Source of the DNA: Saussurea involucrata
Lineage: Eukaryota; Streptophyta; Magnoliopsida; Asterales; Asteraceae
Length of the DNA: 64,000 bases
Assembly (NCBI GenBank): GCA_033807775.1
Contig: CM066313.1
Coordinates: forward strand, 87,979,484-88,043,483
Direction: 5' to 3'
Shown here piece after piece: positions 30,601 through 38,583 of the stretch. A model generated the notes under the pieces. The model made no database searches. It was given only the letters and a program-made list of their open reading frames with translations, and was not told where the DNA came from. A program made the position numbers and the translations under genes. Each line of letters starts with the position of its first letter. The stretch's first letter is position 1.

Positions 30601-33129
30601 GTGTTGGGAACAAGAAACTGACTCAAACCCATCTACGAAAAAGAACTAATAGCCATCGTTTTTGTAGTCTTAAAATGGCGAAATTACTTGTACGTTAGGA
30701 CGATATTTTGTAATTCGAACCGAACAACGGTGCCTATAGTATTTGATGGAGCCATTGTACATAACAGTTTCTCCTTCCACAGAGGAAGAAGATTGCACAA
30801 GAAAGAACAAGAGAATACCCAAGAAATTGGAGACATGTGATTAACAATAGGAAAACAAAGTGAGAATAAACTTGCAAAGTTCAGTAAATTAGGTCATGGA
30901 CACATGATAGAGAGCTGTGCAGTTAAATAGAATACAATTGGGTATGACTAATATATTTATAAACCCGTTTATAAGTTCCAAAGGTTGCCGATGTGCACAA
31001 ACTCCTCGACTAAAAGCGAGCAAGAACGATTACCTTATCATCCGTAACATTGTAAATTTGTATGGAAGAATCCTCCATTCCTAAGGCAACAATATTGTCG
31101 TCTTGAGGATGGAAAGCCAAGTAGGTGGCTGCAGGTGGCGGGGGCATGAAAGTTGTCATCACCTGAAGTTTGGCCAGATCAGATAAATATTGGACAGTGA
31201 CACATTCTATATTGGTATTTCAAAATGCAAAATGTAATTAATAAAAATAAAGATTTATATTTTTTTTGCTCACAGGACCATTTATAAACAATGCAGACAT
31301 ACCTTGAAAGTCATCATGTTGAACAAGGAGACTTTCCCACCAGAGGCAGAAACGACATAAGAATCATCCTTAGACAAAGCAATGCATGCTGCTGACTCTT
31401 CAGCTGGTTTACTCTCACTCACATCATTAGACATGAGAGCCCCATTTGTAGGTTGCCACAATTGTGGGACTATAAATGCAGTCGACTGAACATGTACAAG
31501 GAGCAATCAGAATTCAACAAATTAATACTTTTGTATGTTAGATTGTTAATCAGAAATGTTCATCAGGCCCACAAACCTTTCCTGATGGATTGCCTTCACT
31601 TCGCTGCCATTTCCATAGCTTGTGAATGGCAGTTGAAGTAAGTGCAAGCAAAGCACACCCAGAATTTGTATAGATCAGCTGCATAACCTGAAGCAACAGG
31701 TCTAGGTTATATATCTCAAGCTAGACAAAGATAACTGGATTTAAGTCGCGGCCAAAGTCGTCAATGTCCGGTTTTTTGCCGTTAATGTAAAATCACATGT
31801 GATTTTGCACATGATTTGTTGTTCTCGTGTTTTCTTAAATAGTTAGCGTTCTCGTTTAAACCTTTCTATATATATATATATATGGAACACACCTTGCTGG
31901 CAACCATTGGATCAGGCAAATGTAGAGCTTTGAGGTGAGAGGAATCAACTATATCAGAGAGCTTCCAGGTTTTAGGCTTGTCACCACCATCCACAAGCAC
32001 TTTAATAGACACAACGTTACCTCTTTGTGGATTAGCCTGCATTGTACACATACAATAGCATATAAGCCGAAAATATATATGAACCACGCATTTTCTTTTC
32101 TCAGTTTTCTTAAATTTAAAAAGTATTCTAGTAATAAATCCTATAGCGGGTACAAAAAAATAGATTAAATCATCACTAAAAACCAATGTATAAAAAGAAA
32201 ACGAAAACATAACTTACTTGATAACGAAGTGCAGTTTCAAGTACTTTCACGATCTCAGACATTAACGGACGTCCCTCACGGTCTCTCTCCAAACATTGAT
32301 AAGCAATTCTTGTAAAGAACTTCAAAGAATTAGGATATATTTCATCCTTTATATTACCATGAATAAGTTGATATATTTTATTATTCTTATAGCACTCCCT
32401 CACCAACTGTGTTAAAGATCGATATTTATCATCTTTGTTGCTAACACACAACCTCCCACATAATACTTCAAACAACACCACACCCAAGGAATAAACATCA
32501 GACTCTTTTGTTAAGAACCCCATCTCTAAATATAGTGGATCGCAATAACCAATCGTGCCTACAGGGTTGGACACAAGAAATGTGAAAGGATGGTTAGCAG
32601 GACCAAATTTGGACAGCCCAAAATCTGAGATCATGGCTTTCCAGTTTTCATCTAATAGAATGTTAGAACTTTTAATATCACGGTGCAATACTCTAAGTTG
32701 GGTGCCGGCAGGATTATGAAGGTACGCTAATCCACGAGCCGCCCCAATGCATATCTTCAAGCGTTGAGTCCACGTTAGACAATCATTGTTGAGGTACAAG
32801 TCGAGGCTTCTCCTAGATGCGTACTCATACACAAGGATCTTCTCGTCACTCTCGTCACAAAACCCCAAGAGAGAGACAATATTTTCATGCCTATAAAGGG
32901 AAAGCATCATGATCTCCTTCCAAAACTCAGGGTTTCCTTGCCCAAATGCACGATCTAAACGCTTAAAAGCAACCATAGATTGGCCCTTGGAATGAACGTT
33001 GATTTCTCCCTTGTACACTTTCCCAAATCCTCCTTTCCCAATACAATTCTCAGCAGCAAAGTTGTTGGTTGCTGATATTATAGCTTCTAGTTGTATTTTG
33101 AGGTGTTCAAACTCTTTTGTATGAGACAT
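15364..33129 (-). CDS. Kinase-TOPLESS fusion gene (nine exons)
   Basis: The predicted protein has 728 residues. Exon 1 (33129-32218) encodes a cytoplasmic RLK-type kinase. Exons 2-9 (32036-31893, 31687-31577, 31485-31303, 31162-31034, 22065-21970, 21801-21616, 21151-20979, 15616-15364) encode the C-terminal WD40 propeller of a TOPLESS-related corepressor, in the normal TOPLESS order, to a natural stop. I joined them because exon 1 ends in a clean donor (CAA/GTAAGT), every junction preserves phase, all acceptors are AG, and all donors are GT except exon 6 (GC). The LisH/CTLH domains of TOPLESS, which bind EAR motifs, are absent. The introns hold Cop-B1 (15911-20888), and Cop-B2 plus gypsy and integrase relics (22066-31033). 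A decayed paralogue with the same order is at 44544-63146. Alternatively the kinase is a separate gene reading to a stop at 32176 (317 residues), with TOPLESS exons as a remnant; RNA evidence would decide. Confidence 0.7.
15911..16613 (+). repeat. 5' LTR of Cop-B1
   Basis: 703 bp, TGTTGGGAAC...GATCCTGACA. The U3 part holds about a dozen TTAnTACTGC motifs at 19-20-bp spacing (15941-16176), a TATATATA box at 16294-16301, and the block CCCTATTTCTAGAGAAGTAG shared with Cop-B2. The Cop-B2 LTRs are longer (858 bp) mainly because they hold more motif copies. Confidence 0.9.
15941..16176 (+). repeat. ACTGC-motif array in the Cop-B1 LTR
   Basis: A run of TTAGTACTGC, TTACTACTGC and TTAATACTGC variants with a start-to-start distance of mostly 19-20 bp, lying upstream of the LTR TATA box. 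Spacer bases vary while the 10-bp core is kept. Confidence 0.85.
16616..16627 (+). other. Primer-binding site (initiator Met tRNA), Cop-B1
   Basis: TGGTATCAGAGC two bases after the LTR end, complementary to the 3' end of plant initiator tRNA-Met. Confidence 0.9.
16646..19276 (+). pseudogene. Long copia gag with one in-frame stop (Cop-B1)
   Basis: A single frame from ATG 16646 is interrupted only by TAA at 16865-16867. Before the stop is the N-terminal gag motif (LKPNEFDMWKLRIKQYI). After it come the copia gag domain (ALSTLLLAIPNEY; WNALEKRFTG), zinc knuckle 1 CYKCHKMGHFAREC, a coiled-coil-like stretch, zinc knuckle 2 CFICGKLNHLAKHC, and a low-complexity S/V/N/T/A tail encoded by the same ACTGC motif found in the LTR (18905-19140). 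It ends AWVPNKN. About 876 codons if read through, long for copia gag. Protease follows in the -1 frame. Confidence 0.85.
19279..19516 (+). pseudogene. Copia protease stub (Cop-B1)
   Basis: In the -1 frame relative to gag: QGNQQLKGKSIWHVDSGCSR, the aspartic protease active-site region, then a stop near 19394 and GKMTFEDL. The frame then enters the ACTGC array. Everything after the first quarter of protease, including integrase and RT, is missing. The identical layout in Cop-B2 shows that both derive from one deleted master copy. Confidence 0.8.
19517..19924 (+). repeat. ACTGC-motif array upstream of the extra ORF (Cop-B1)
   Basis: 24 copies of TTAATACTGC (one reads TACTAC) in about 408 bp, separated by short linkers such as TTGTGCAG, TTGCAG, TCAGTAG and TTATGTAG, giving 16-18-bp units. 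It ends about 140 bp before the extra ORF start at 20065. The corresponding TATA position is degenerate here (TTCAAATACCCC). Confidence 0.9.
20065..20901 (+). pseudogene. Extra ORF, truncated (Cop-B1)
   Basis: ATG 20065 matches the start of the full-length homologue at 26458. About 275 residues match it, including DFLKSSHISYALTVSPTIYI, QFWENA, GYEGPIGVFKFYKSKF and YPRFVQEVINKEL. Similarity stops at about 20888, where the element is broken, and the frame ends by chance at 20901. The coiled coil and C-terminal domain are lost. Confidence 0.85.
20979..22065 (-). CDS. Exons 6-8: TOPLESS-related WD40 part
   Basis: Exon 6 (22065-21970, 32 codons) has LKGHRKQITGLAFS and LVSSGADAQ; its donor is GC (CAA/GCAAGT), since using the nearby GT would break the frame. 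Exon 7 (21801-21616) has LCIWNINGWEKRKSRSI and HLLVAHESQIAIF. Exon 8 (21151-20979, 173 nt, ends in phase 2) has WSPRGSLPAPISSAIYSC and FDADSLRLRCRIAPSAY. No stops or frameshifts, in contrast to paralogue B. Confidence 0.82.
22149..22373 (-). pseudogene. Possible degenerate copia integrase relic
   Basis: A minus-strand frame reads PLLISYSLIFGDPLQSPHP and FFDDHTRFNLPHEKT, resembling the start of the copia integrase core (IHSDIWGPSP ... FVDDHTRF). No other part of the element is recognisable. It lies in intron 5 of the fusion gene, close to exon 6. Could be chance similarity. Confidence 0.4.
22374..23153. other. Intron 5 sequence without clear features
   Basis: About 780 bp left of Cop-B2. Repeat-like stretches (ACGTGGTTCC...GTGTAGGCCCACAAGG at about 22650-22685) recall copia LTR 3' regions, but no pair or boundary was found. 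Confidence 0.3.
23189..23590 (+). repeat. ACTGC-motif array in the Cop-B2 5' LTR
   Basis: About 20 motif copies in 400 bp (mean spacing 20 bp), variants TTAGTACTGC, TTACTACTGC, TTAATACTGC and TTAATGCTGC. The array ends about 115 bp upstream of the TATA box. The copy in the 3' LTR is 28978-29379. Confidence 0.9.
23707..23715 (+). promoter_or_regulatory. TATA box of the Cop-B2 LTR
   Basis: TATAAATAG, positioned after the motif array and before a leader of about 300 bp to the LTR end. The same box is at 29496-29504 in the 3' LTR. Confidence 0.7.
24019..24030 (+). other. Primer-binding site (initiator Met tRNA), Cop-B2
   Basis: TGGTATCAGAGC two bases after the LTR end. Confidence 0.9.
24059..25564 (+). 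CDS. Shortened copia Gag (Cop-B2)
   Basis: 501 residues from ATG 24059. Against Cop-B1 gag, an in-frame deletion joins the first ten residues (MDNSIESNST) directly to FDWSDQA, removing the main gag domain and zinc knuckle 1. Kept are the coiled-coil-like region (about residues 60-150), zinc knuckle 2 CFICGRLNHLAKHC (about 300), a basic stretch, the repetitive S/V/A/N tail encoded by ACTGC motifs (25195-25430), and the C-terminus AWVPNKN. The open frame in a recent insertion suggests that the master copy already had this shape. RNA binding through the knuckle is plausible; particle formation without the capsid part is doubtful. Confidence 0.8.
   Translation: MDNSIESNSTFDWSDQADKAIQNHALMAEVLDIPTEVNSNLCSQACIDTVKRYRDHNQGMCDDLKRLEKDIRDYVLIVERFEEQIKAFQANELQHSYDTNYWKWEKGGLEFQLKESREECEKLKGELEKVKLDVEKFTCASKVMDNIINSQIHSKLKPGIGYNATPPSYNNNYIPPKSNLLETKDRKDLPKGATEVDPLDKVVVEEKTEKEGSDEECESPCVKNNEMKRTDKGKGVHYTQTTVVNSKTCEHCSCKKSQENMPQRHDKRRGNQRNWNNQWAQKQGVNLQRINRPKPCFICGRLNHLAKHCYFNPINQRINFQRPFHKSNGYRKPARNHVAKKQAKSKSHMRKKTEKEFVNMWVSKSTNTSDRTAEKDSAARSNTANKVSAARSNTTANTAASSVSTAKTVSAANSVRAANSVSAANSVSAANSVNAANSVSTANSVSTSKVNTASSAATPIILTKYSSTAVPKFKNLIKTQCKYFDEQGRPKTTSAWVPNKN
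25567..25812 (+). pseudogene. Protease stub (Cop-B2)
   Basis: The frame is -1 to gag: QGNQQLKGKSIWHVDSGCSR and MTGNMACLQNFKRINGGHV, then a stop at 25767. Unlike Cop-B1, a TAG at 25576-25578 blocks entry from gag even with a -1 shift. The rest of pol is absent. Confidence 0.8.
25813..26300 (+). repeat. ACTGC-motif array upstream of the extra ORF (Cop-B2)
   Basis: The first part (25813-25970) is a regular 20-bp tandem repeat, TTACTACTGCCAGTGCAGAG, about eight units. The rest consists of irregular TTAATACTGC units with linkers such as TTGTGTAG and TCAGTCG. It ends 27 bp before a TATA box, so its placement mirrors the array in the LTR. Confidence 0.92.
26327..26334 (+). promoter_or_regulatory. 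Candidate internal promoter of the extra ORF
   Basis: TATAAATA followed by C-rich sequence, then a CT-rich leader (CTTCTCTCTCTCG near 26380), with the extra ORF start 131 bp downstream. Box, pyrimidine-rich start region and short leader are typical of a plant promoter. No transcript data. Confidence 0.5.
26458..28884 (+). CDS. Extra ORF, intact (Cop-B2), function unknown
   Basis: 808 residues. N-terminal conserved domain (about 1-215): DFLKSTHISYALTVNPTIYI, QFWANA, GYEGPIGVFKFYKSKF, YPRFVQEVITKEL. A Ser/Pro/Lys-rich linker follows, then a coiled coil (about 425-480, MDQKKEIDELKKVVLYQNSQ), a basic patch and acidic repeats with T/A stretches encoded by ACTGC motifs (28066-28176). The C-terminal domain (about 620-808) includes RKEFIRIKRADGKFEVCPTW and SDLEEMFKVGMRLYGNML. 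No membrane segment or signal peptide is seen, so it does not look like an envelope protein. Similar proteins are common in Asteraceae annotations (recollection). Position between pol and the 3' LTR matches extra ORFs of Sire-like copia. It appears intact and may act for the element in trans. Confidence 0.85.
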   Translation: MEFVDEHNEIAMLQKPKQAEGFHEIVDFLKSTHISYALTVNPTIYIEHQTQFWANATVESEDGHKVIQTRVCDKPLKVSEELIRITLRLDDASGISSIPNEELFSNLQRMGYEGPIGVFKFYKSKFFTQWRFFVHTLMHCISRKTTGWSEFSSTIAYALVCLATNRKFNFSQMLFNDLVSNLESKKRFYMYPRFVQEVITKELTDMPQFDEVYVPKSPKGKVFSNMRRLPRDSEGVDTPLFSTMMVVSHTNEGMASGSRPSLDTPTDDQSQPSITKEIPQSILVRPTPIITKKFEKRKVHKVPSLAVSPKSPKPLSPLLEHSPMENIERETTGVSPNPKKVLTKEKIEHVSRKAATTSASKEKASGKITKPFLTATQGEKSSRGPRCQETKGVGSAFARQETPAKTSNDPLREVKTPKQGEDRYTYEELMETIANINIEVMDQKKEIDELKKVVLYQNSQLEKQRKMITKLMHRKKKAQFVLRRRNPTNDASKKGESDSDLNMEDANIEGEYEYKVEGETEEAADITKEAETETAAETVTAADLTKEAETEPAVETVTAAEKQKAAETVSAAKSHKEETAETTPEAVKSFKRTKRPRTKSTPSGQPSNVQSLPNAQSDLYITVVNTNPIQAEPISSMAPEIIFWDTLKDGRKEFIRIKRADGKFEVCPTWGKLIRTCSRSDLEEMFKVGMRLYGNMLTEQGMSITKMVLEYLCLMFKPEAVQYLMARNFQVITNWMLIENCGVYVISLDNTFHEYYLVDVVYKHSMKKLNGMLHAKLVSDKDSKMARYLVKRILNQSLGLDPNLCVDD
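28934..28947 (+). other. Polypurine tract of Cop-B2
   Basis: AGTTAGGGGGAGAT directly before the 3' LTR; primes plus-strand DNA synthesis. Confidence 0.8.
28948..29805 (+). repeat. 3' LTR of Cop-B2
   Basis: 858 bp, same as 23159-24016 apart from four transitions. The flank TTGGC repeats the 5' flank. Confidence 0.95.
29811..30740 (+). pseudogene. Ty3/gypsy RT and RNase H relic
   Basis: An RT fragment with FSKLDL, YHQIQVREEDVAKTAFRT, YEFLGMPFGLTN and ATFQSVMN identifies gypsy RT; the catalytic FDD motif is corrupted near 30100. Further pieces in other frames give CDFGKMEVSYLGHVIS (30208-30255) and the RNase H start DASGFGLGVVLQQNNHPIAY (30530-30590). Many stops. No LTRs found. It lies in intron 5 of the fusion gene. 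Confidence 0.8.
31034..32036 (-). CDS. Exons 2-5: TOPLESS-related C-terminal WD40 part
   Basis: Exon 2 (32036-31893, 48 codons) has KTWKLSDIVDSSHLKAL, the TOPLESS segment that opens the second propeller. Exon 3 (31687-31577) has LIYTNSGCALLAL and HKLWKWQRSEGNPSGK. Exon 4 (31485-31303) has PQLWQPTNGALMSNDV and VSASGGKVSLFNMMTFK. Exon 5 (31162-31034) has MTTFMPPPPAATYLAFHPQD and GMEDSSIQIYNV. All four are phase 0 with canonical GT-AG borders. These blocks are near-diagnostic for plant TOPLESS/TPR proteins. Confidence 0.85.
32218..33129 (-). CDS. Exon 1: RLK-type serine/threonine kinase domain
   Basis: 304 codons from ATG 33129. All key kinase elements are present: glycine loop GKGGFGKVYKG (about residues 30-40), lysine in VAFK (55), C-helix glutamate in FWKE (71), catalytic loop HRDIKSSN (148-155), SDFG (167-170), GTIGYCDPLY (190-199) and KESDVYSLGVVLFE. 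It looks catalytically competent and of the RD class. There is no signal peptide or membrane segment, so it should be a soluble cytoplasmic kinase. The exon ends at TATCAA/GTAAGT; without splicing it would add 13 residues and stop at 32176. Confidence 0.85.
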
Positions 33130-33732
33130 CCTTTTGATGGTTGAATAAAAACAGGAAACAAATTTAAGAGCTCCAAGGAGTTACTGATGGAGAGCTTAAT
33201 AAGAAGCTGATATTGGATCCATTAATTCTGATCCTTATTGGCTTAATTAATTAACAGTAGACAAAAAGAGTTGATATTGGATCTATTCTCCCTCTCACAC
33301 TAGATAAGACTCTGGTCAATCAACAACTGCATTGAAAAATGTGTACTTGCAGCTATTATAATCCAAAATTTTGTCTTTCTAGTTTAGAATAATCAAAGCT
33401 AGCTAGTATTTTTCAATTACAGCAAAGAAACTGCTTACTGGTTGTGATTTGTGAGTACGTAGTCAATGAATATTTTAAACTAAACTATTGATCTCAATTG
33501 CTGACAAAAGATGATATTAAATTGAAAAATGGGTCTCAATGAGATTCAACTTGTGAATACTTTTATAGAAAGACGACATATATATCTATATCTTCCTGTG
33601 CCTACAACGACAAAACAGCTGCAACTTGAACTACCCAGCCTATTAAACAATGGTATATTTTTTTTGGAAAAGGGGACGGAACCGTTAGGAAAAACTTTAT
33701 TGAAATAAAAGGAGAATTACGAGGGGCATACC
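33130..33732 (-). promoter_or_regulatory. Upstream region of the kinase-TOPLESS gene
   Basis: About 600 bp between the start codon and the hAT-like MITE. AT-rich with no other gene; presumed to hold the promoter. No specific element can be named with confidence. Confidence 0.3.
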
Positions 33733-34287
33733 CAGTGACGGAGCCACATGGAGACTTATTGACCCCAATCAAAAGTGAAAAAATAAATTCAGCTTAAATT
33801 TTCTTTTATCTCTCCATAAATGGCTTGATTTCATGTTTAAAGAACCATTCAATTCATACAAGACCCCACACATTTGACTTTTTTTCTTTAAAACCAAAAG
33901 AAACAAATTCATCTTAATATCATATGCATTGTTTTGTTAAATCCATTTCAATATTAACCATCTCAATATCTAGTTTTGTATTGTTTTATTAACTCATCTC
34001 AATATCTTATTATTTTAGCTTTAATATAAACCGGTTTATTATATGTTAGTTACTTTATATCCTCAAAGCCTCAAACCAATTATATAGAGATAAAAATATA
34101 TAAAATTATGGTCTAATTTGATTTTGGATTTAACTGAAATAGCAAAAAAAAATAACTGCAACTGAATCGTTTAATGCGAAAACTAAATAACCCGAAACCA
34201 TTTCAGTTCGGATGGGTTATCCAGTTTCGATTTTTTTAACACTCTTAAGTCTGACCTCAGTCACCTAAGTTTCTAGATCCGTCACTG
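33733..34287. mobile_element. hAT-like MITE upstream of the fusion gene
   Basis: 555 bp. Left end CAGTGACGGAGCC, inverted right end CAGTGACGGATCT (11 of 13 match). Flanking 8-bp sites GGCATACC and AACATACC match at six positions, as expected for a decayed hAT target duplication. No transposase. Confidence 0.7.
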
Positions 34288-34936
34288 AACATACCACACG
34301 ACAAAACTACCTAAAATTGCTTAGGGAGAAAAACAAGTAAAGGCCTAACACCAAATTCTCCAATAGAGAAAAAGGCCCAAAGACTACAAAAGAAACAATC
34401 CCAATTTAAAATCAAAGGGGAAATGGACAAGCCCAAAAAATCCCTAACAAAATTGATAGAAACGTATAGCCCACAGCCTTCATATGATCCAGGTCCATTA
34501 AGCAAAAGACAGCCCATTTAATCTCTGAAACTTCAGCAGCCCAACAACCATTATCCAACCAAAAGCCAAGGCCCAAGTCAATAAGTAAAAAGTGAGCCCA
34601 GCAGCTTGAAAGATGGACGGCCAAAAATAAATCACCCCACAAGCCCAATCTCCTCATAAAATCACAATAGTTAAATTGTCATTTTATGTTATTAGTATAG
34701 GTTAGACGTTCATAAGTTCTTTTGATGATAGACTAGGGTCTTAAGTGTAATATATGACTCATCACTTAAGAATGAGTCATCTAATTCTCATTTCCTAGGA
34801 AACTTAAGTGTGTGGGTGTGGGTGTCGACATAGAGAGAAGAAAAAGGGGAAACAAGAGAAGAAAGGCTTAGGGTTATTGTGTAAGTTCCACCATGAACAA
34901 GCTCATAAGTGGTTCTTGAGTTGGATCATAGTATTA
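34288..34936. other. Spacer without recognised genes
   Basis: The first part (34288-34660) is rich in GCCCAA/AAGCCC words and repeat-like. The rest is AT-rich with a purine-rich stretch (34836-34870). No ORF with known domains. Confidence 0.3.
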
Positions 34937-36425
34937 GGTGGCGTTTGTTTTTTAAGAGGTGCTGAAGTCTGAAGTCTGATTTCACTTCTGATTTTTAAGA
35001 GTTGGTGCTGAAGTCTGAAATCTGAATCAACTAGATTGTTTGTTTTTGTATGCTGACAAACGTCTGAATATATATAATTGTGTATTTTATCTCTCAGAAT
35101 GTTATATTGTTGATTTTAATAAAAACTTAAATTCATTTTAATCAAATTATACTACCATAGTTCAAATATTCAACTTAAACACATCAATTGATTCACATAC
35201 AATCAATATCCATTTTGTATTGACATAAGCCTTTTAATTCATTCGATCACAAAATACTGAAAATAGCAACTAAAGTGGAGTTACAAAGGAGATTTGATAT
35301 CAAGTTCCAACCCATCCAGGTCTTTTTGTTACAAGGAATTAGAAAGTTGAGTGCAAACATCTCCTTGGAAGCAAGCTCCCCCAATTCGCAAAATCCAACA
35401 AGCAAAAATTCCAGCACCTCTGTCTTTATTCCTGGCACCAGGGATGCTACGACAACTACTATTAATATAATAAGGGTTAAATCTTGCCAAGCTTCCCAAA
35501 GAAACCTCTGCATGTAACATAGCCATTAATTAACTGCAGTTGCATATCAAGAAATTGGTTGCAATCAGTAGAGTTGGAAATAACTAAAGGAGAAAAAAGA
35601 AGTTTAGGAAAACTACTAATGTCAAACCCGATACCAATAGTCAATACAAAACCATATTCTGAGACTGACAAACCAACTACAGAGGGGAATTTTTTCCCCA
35701 AACATATCATCTAGATAATGAATAGAAATAAACATGAATAACAAGAGCATGGAGCACACAAATACAACCAAAACAAAATTAAATAGCAACAAGCTGTGTG
35801 TCACAAATACAACCAAGATAATGTTACAAAACTAAAACAAAATCAAATCGCAACAAGGTCAAGTTGTTTATCACAGTAGCAGGAACAAGCTGTTTATCAG
35901 AGCAGCAACAACATGGCAGGGACAAGAACAGCAACAGCGGCAACAATAGGTAGTTTTTGTCTCTTTATCACAGCAACAAGCAGGGAAAACGAGAAACAGG
36001 GGCGAGAAACATGGAAAACGAGTGGATGGATTCGAGAAACAGGGAAACACAAGCATCAACGAGAGGAGGATGGATTTGACTAGAAATATGGAAAATGACA
36101 ACCCTAAAATTAAATAAACGGGTACGAAAGGGAGTAGCTGATCGATTCGAAGAAAACCCTTGATGGAGTCGATCTGTCGATGGAGAGGATGGCGGCGATA
36201 GAGAGGCCTGATCGTCTGGAAGGGTTAATTTGATAATCTGAGGTGAGATAGAGGTGTACCTCTAAGCGAATTAGAGGTAGGTCAATCACTTTTTGATTTA
36301 GACTTTATTTAGACATAAGAGCATCTGGAAATTAGAAAAAAACAAACACACTGAATTTCTAAATGTCTGAATCGGCTAGACAAAAGTGGCTATTAAGTGA
36401 TAAAAATCAAAAAACAAACAGGGCC
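34937..36425. mobile_element. Candidate Harbinger-like non-autonomous element
   Basis: About 1.5 kb. The left end GGTGGCGTTTGTTTTTT pairs with the inverted right end GGCCCTGTTTGTTTTTT; flanks are TTA and TTT, close to the TWA target of PIF/Harbinger. The TGAAGTCTGAA motif is repeated near the left end. The interior (35240-36240) contains short unrecognised frames and no transposase. An older captured sequence is possible. Confidence 0.45.
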
Positions 36426-37652
36426 TTTGTGTTTTAAACTTAAAGTTCAATGTACTCATTTAATAGTTGGTATATGTTTAAAGTAAAGTTTTGAAGCTTT
36501 ACCATGGATGATGAGATTGAGTTCCTTTCATGGCTAGATTTAAATCTTTGATATAATAGTTGTTATGGGATTAAGATGTTATTCATAAGATGGTATATGT
36601 ATTGGTAATAGTTTAGCCCTGTTTAGAACCAAGTTAATATGTCTATGCTTCATAGAAATGAGCTAAACTTGAGAAGGGGTGTAAAGGGGCTAAACAGAAA
36701 TTCTTCCTGCATGGCCTGCCCACGCCTTATGACAACTCATGTTCTCTCCAACACCTCAGCATACAAGAGTATTCCTTGAATAAGGTGTGCCCACACCTTA
36801 TTACAAGACTTAATATACTTGCACGTAATTAGTCCTAGAACATCATTAAAGGGCTTAGAGCATGTCCTTATGTGTTTAATATAGGTTCCAAGTTCCGTGT
36901 GTGACGTCGGTTGTTACTTACATTTCGTTGTTCGGTTTTGTTGATTTTCGTATTGATCAAGGTGGGTTTTCTTTTAACCATTTTCAAATTGGAATACTTA
37001 TATTATGAAATGGTTAATATGGAATACTTATTGTGATGATTGTGAGATGTTGGAATGTGATATATTATATGGGTGTTTGTGTTGTACATGTTTGTACATA
37101 TTATAAATTACATGTTATATGTTTAAGGTGGGTTGTTACATTAATGAGCTATATAAGGCTTATAGCTTATTCAGTAAGCTATACAAAGTTGTTCGGAAGT
37201 GGCTTCATGACTAAAAAACTAACTTATTCGGTCGGCCCAAAAATTAAAATAGAGTCATATAGACTCGGCCTTTTATCAGATCATTTATTCCCCTTTTACC
37301 CTTCTTTTACTCTTCCCCATCTCCCATCTCATCTTCATTCTCGAACCGATAGCATCACACAAAAATCTTTTTACTACTCCCTCCATCAATGTACTCGATT
37401 GATCAACATCTAGGTTTTTTCCTATTTATCAACAACTGGGTTTGGGCATCTATTGACAACTGCTTCCTCTTTGTTTTAGGGTTCTACATCAATTGATTTT
37501 CTTCTTGCTTCAGTCTTTTCAAGAAATGGGGGTTTCCCATCTGTATGAAGAAGGTCTGCAAAGGAACAAACTACCGAGTGGGGAGGATGATTATAGTCGA
37601 TTCAAAGAGAGACGTATACAGAATCGACCTTCTTAATCTTTTTCCCTTTGTG
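36426..37652. other. Spacer before Cop-X
   Basis: No recognised domain. CT-rich stretch and short uORF-like frames near 37300-37640, including a 36-codon frame from ATG 37526 (begins MGVSHLYEEGLQ) that is not recognisable; it could be the first exon of a host gene cut by Cop-X. Confidence 0.3.
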
Positions 37653-37886
37653 TGTTAGTGCCAAATATTGAGTTGTATCATGTTGAGGGGCTTATATTGT
37701 ACTTTTCTATTCCTAGGTATAAATAGGAAGTTAGTTGTTTATTTTTCATTATGTCATTCCAAGTCCATACTATTCCCAAATGCTCTCTACTTTGTAATTC
37801 TATATTTGATATTAATAGAGGGATGACATCCTTGATTATATTGTTGTGTTGATTACTTGTTCTAGGATCACAATTGGTATTAGAGT
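37653..37886 (+). repeat. 5' LTR and decayed primer site of Cop-X
   Basis: A 220-bp LTR (37653-37872) with TATAAATAG near 37720, followed by TGGTATTAGAGT (37875-37886), two changes from the initiator-Met primer site. Confidence 0.75.
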
Positions 37887-38323
37887 AAGGCAATCAGATC
37901 AGATCTAGAAAATCATTCACGATTTTGAGCTATTTTTGTGTTTATCGAGTTTTTCATTCGTTTTGATCGATTATGTGCTTAAAATGGATTAGGATTGATT
38001 CGATTTTGTTCTTAGATTGTTTCTGTGTGAATTGATTCCGCAAATTCACCAGAAATCGATCCAGGTTTGATAGTTGAGTGATTTTCGAAAACTAGGTAGA
38101 AACTTACTGTTTTGGGATTCAATTTCAATTTCTGTTGGTTTTTGGGTCAAACACCAAGAGTTAAGTGTGTTCATATTATCCTTGCGCATAACCCTACCAA
38201 ATTTTAGATCATTTGGAGTTGATTTGAGGAAATACTTGAAATTTGATCTGGGATTCATAGTTATCGCAGACATCAGAATTCATCATCCTCGCACGATTCA
38301 GATTCAGATTTTATCGCAGAAAA

Positions 38324-38583
38324 TTTTATCGCGTCTTTGGTGTGCAATAAAACTCCTCGAGAAGTTTTATCGCGTCTTTGGTGTGCGATAAAGTCTGGTA
38401 AACAGTAATTATCGCGCCTTCGACTTGCGATAATCGAAGTGAACAGTAATTATCGCGCCCTTGTCGTGCGATAACCTTGTGACAAGTTTTTATCGTGTGA
38501 GTTGTGTATGATAAAATTTTATCGTGGGTGTGGTGTACGATAACTTGGAGATATTTTTTTATCGTGGGTGTTGTGTGGATAAT
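38324..38583. repeat. Hairpin array in the Cop-X leader
   Basis: Seven consecutive inverted repeats, each about 26-28 bp, with arms TTATCGCG or TTATCGTG and CGATAA or TGATAA around a loop of 10-12 bases. Arm changes often keep pairing (CG to CG, or G-T wobble). It lies between the primer site and the gag ATG at 38670. Confidence 0.8.
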
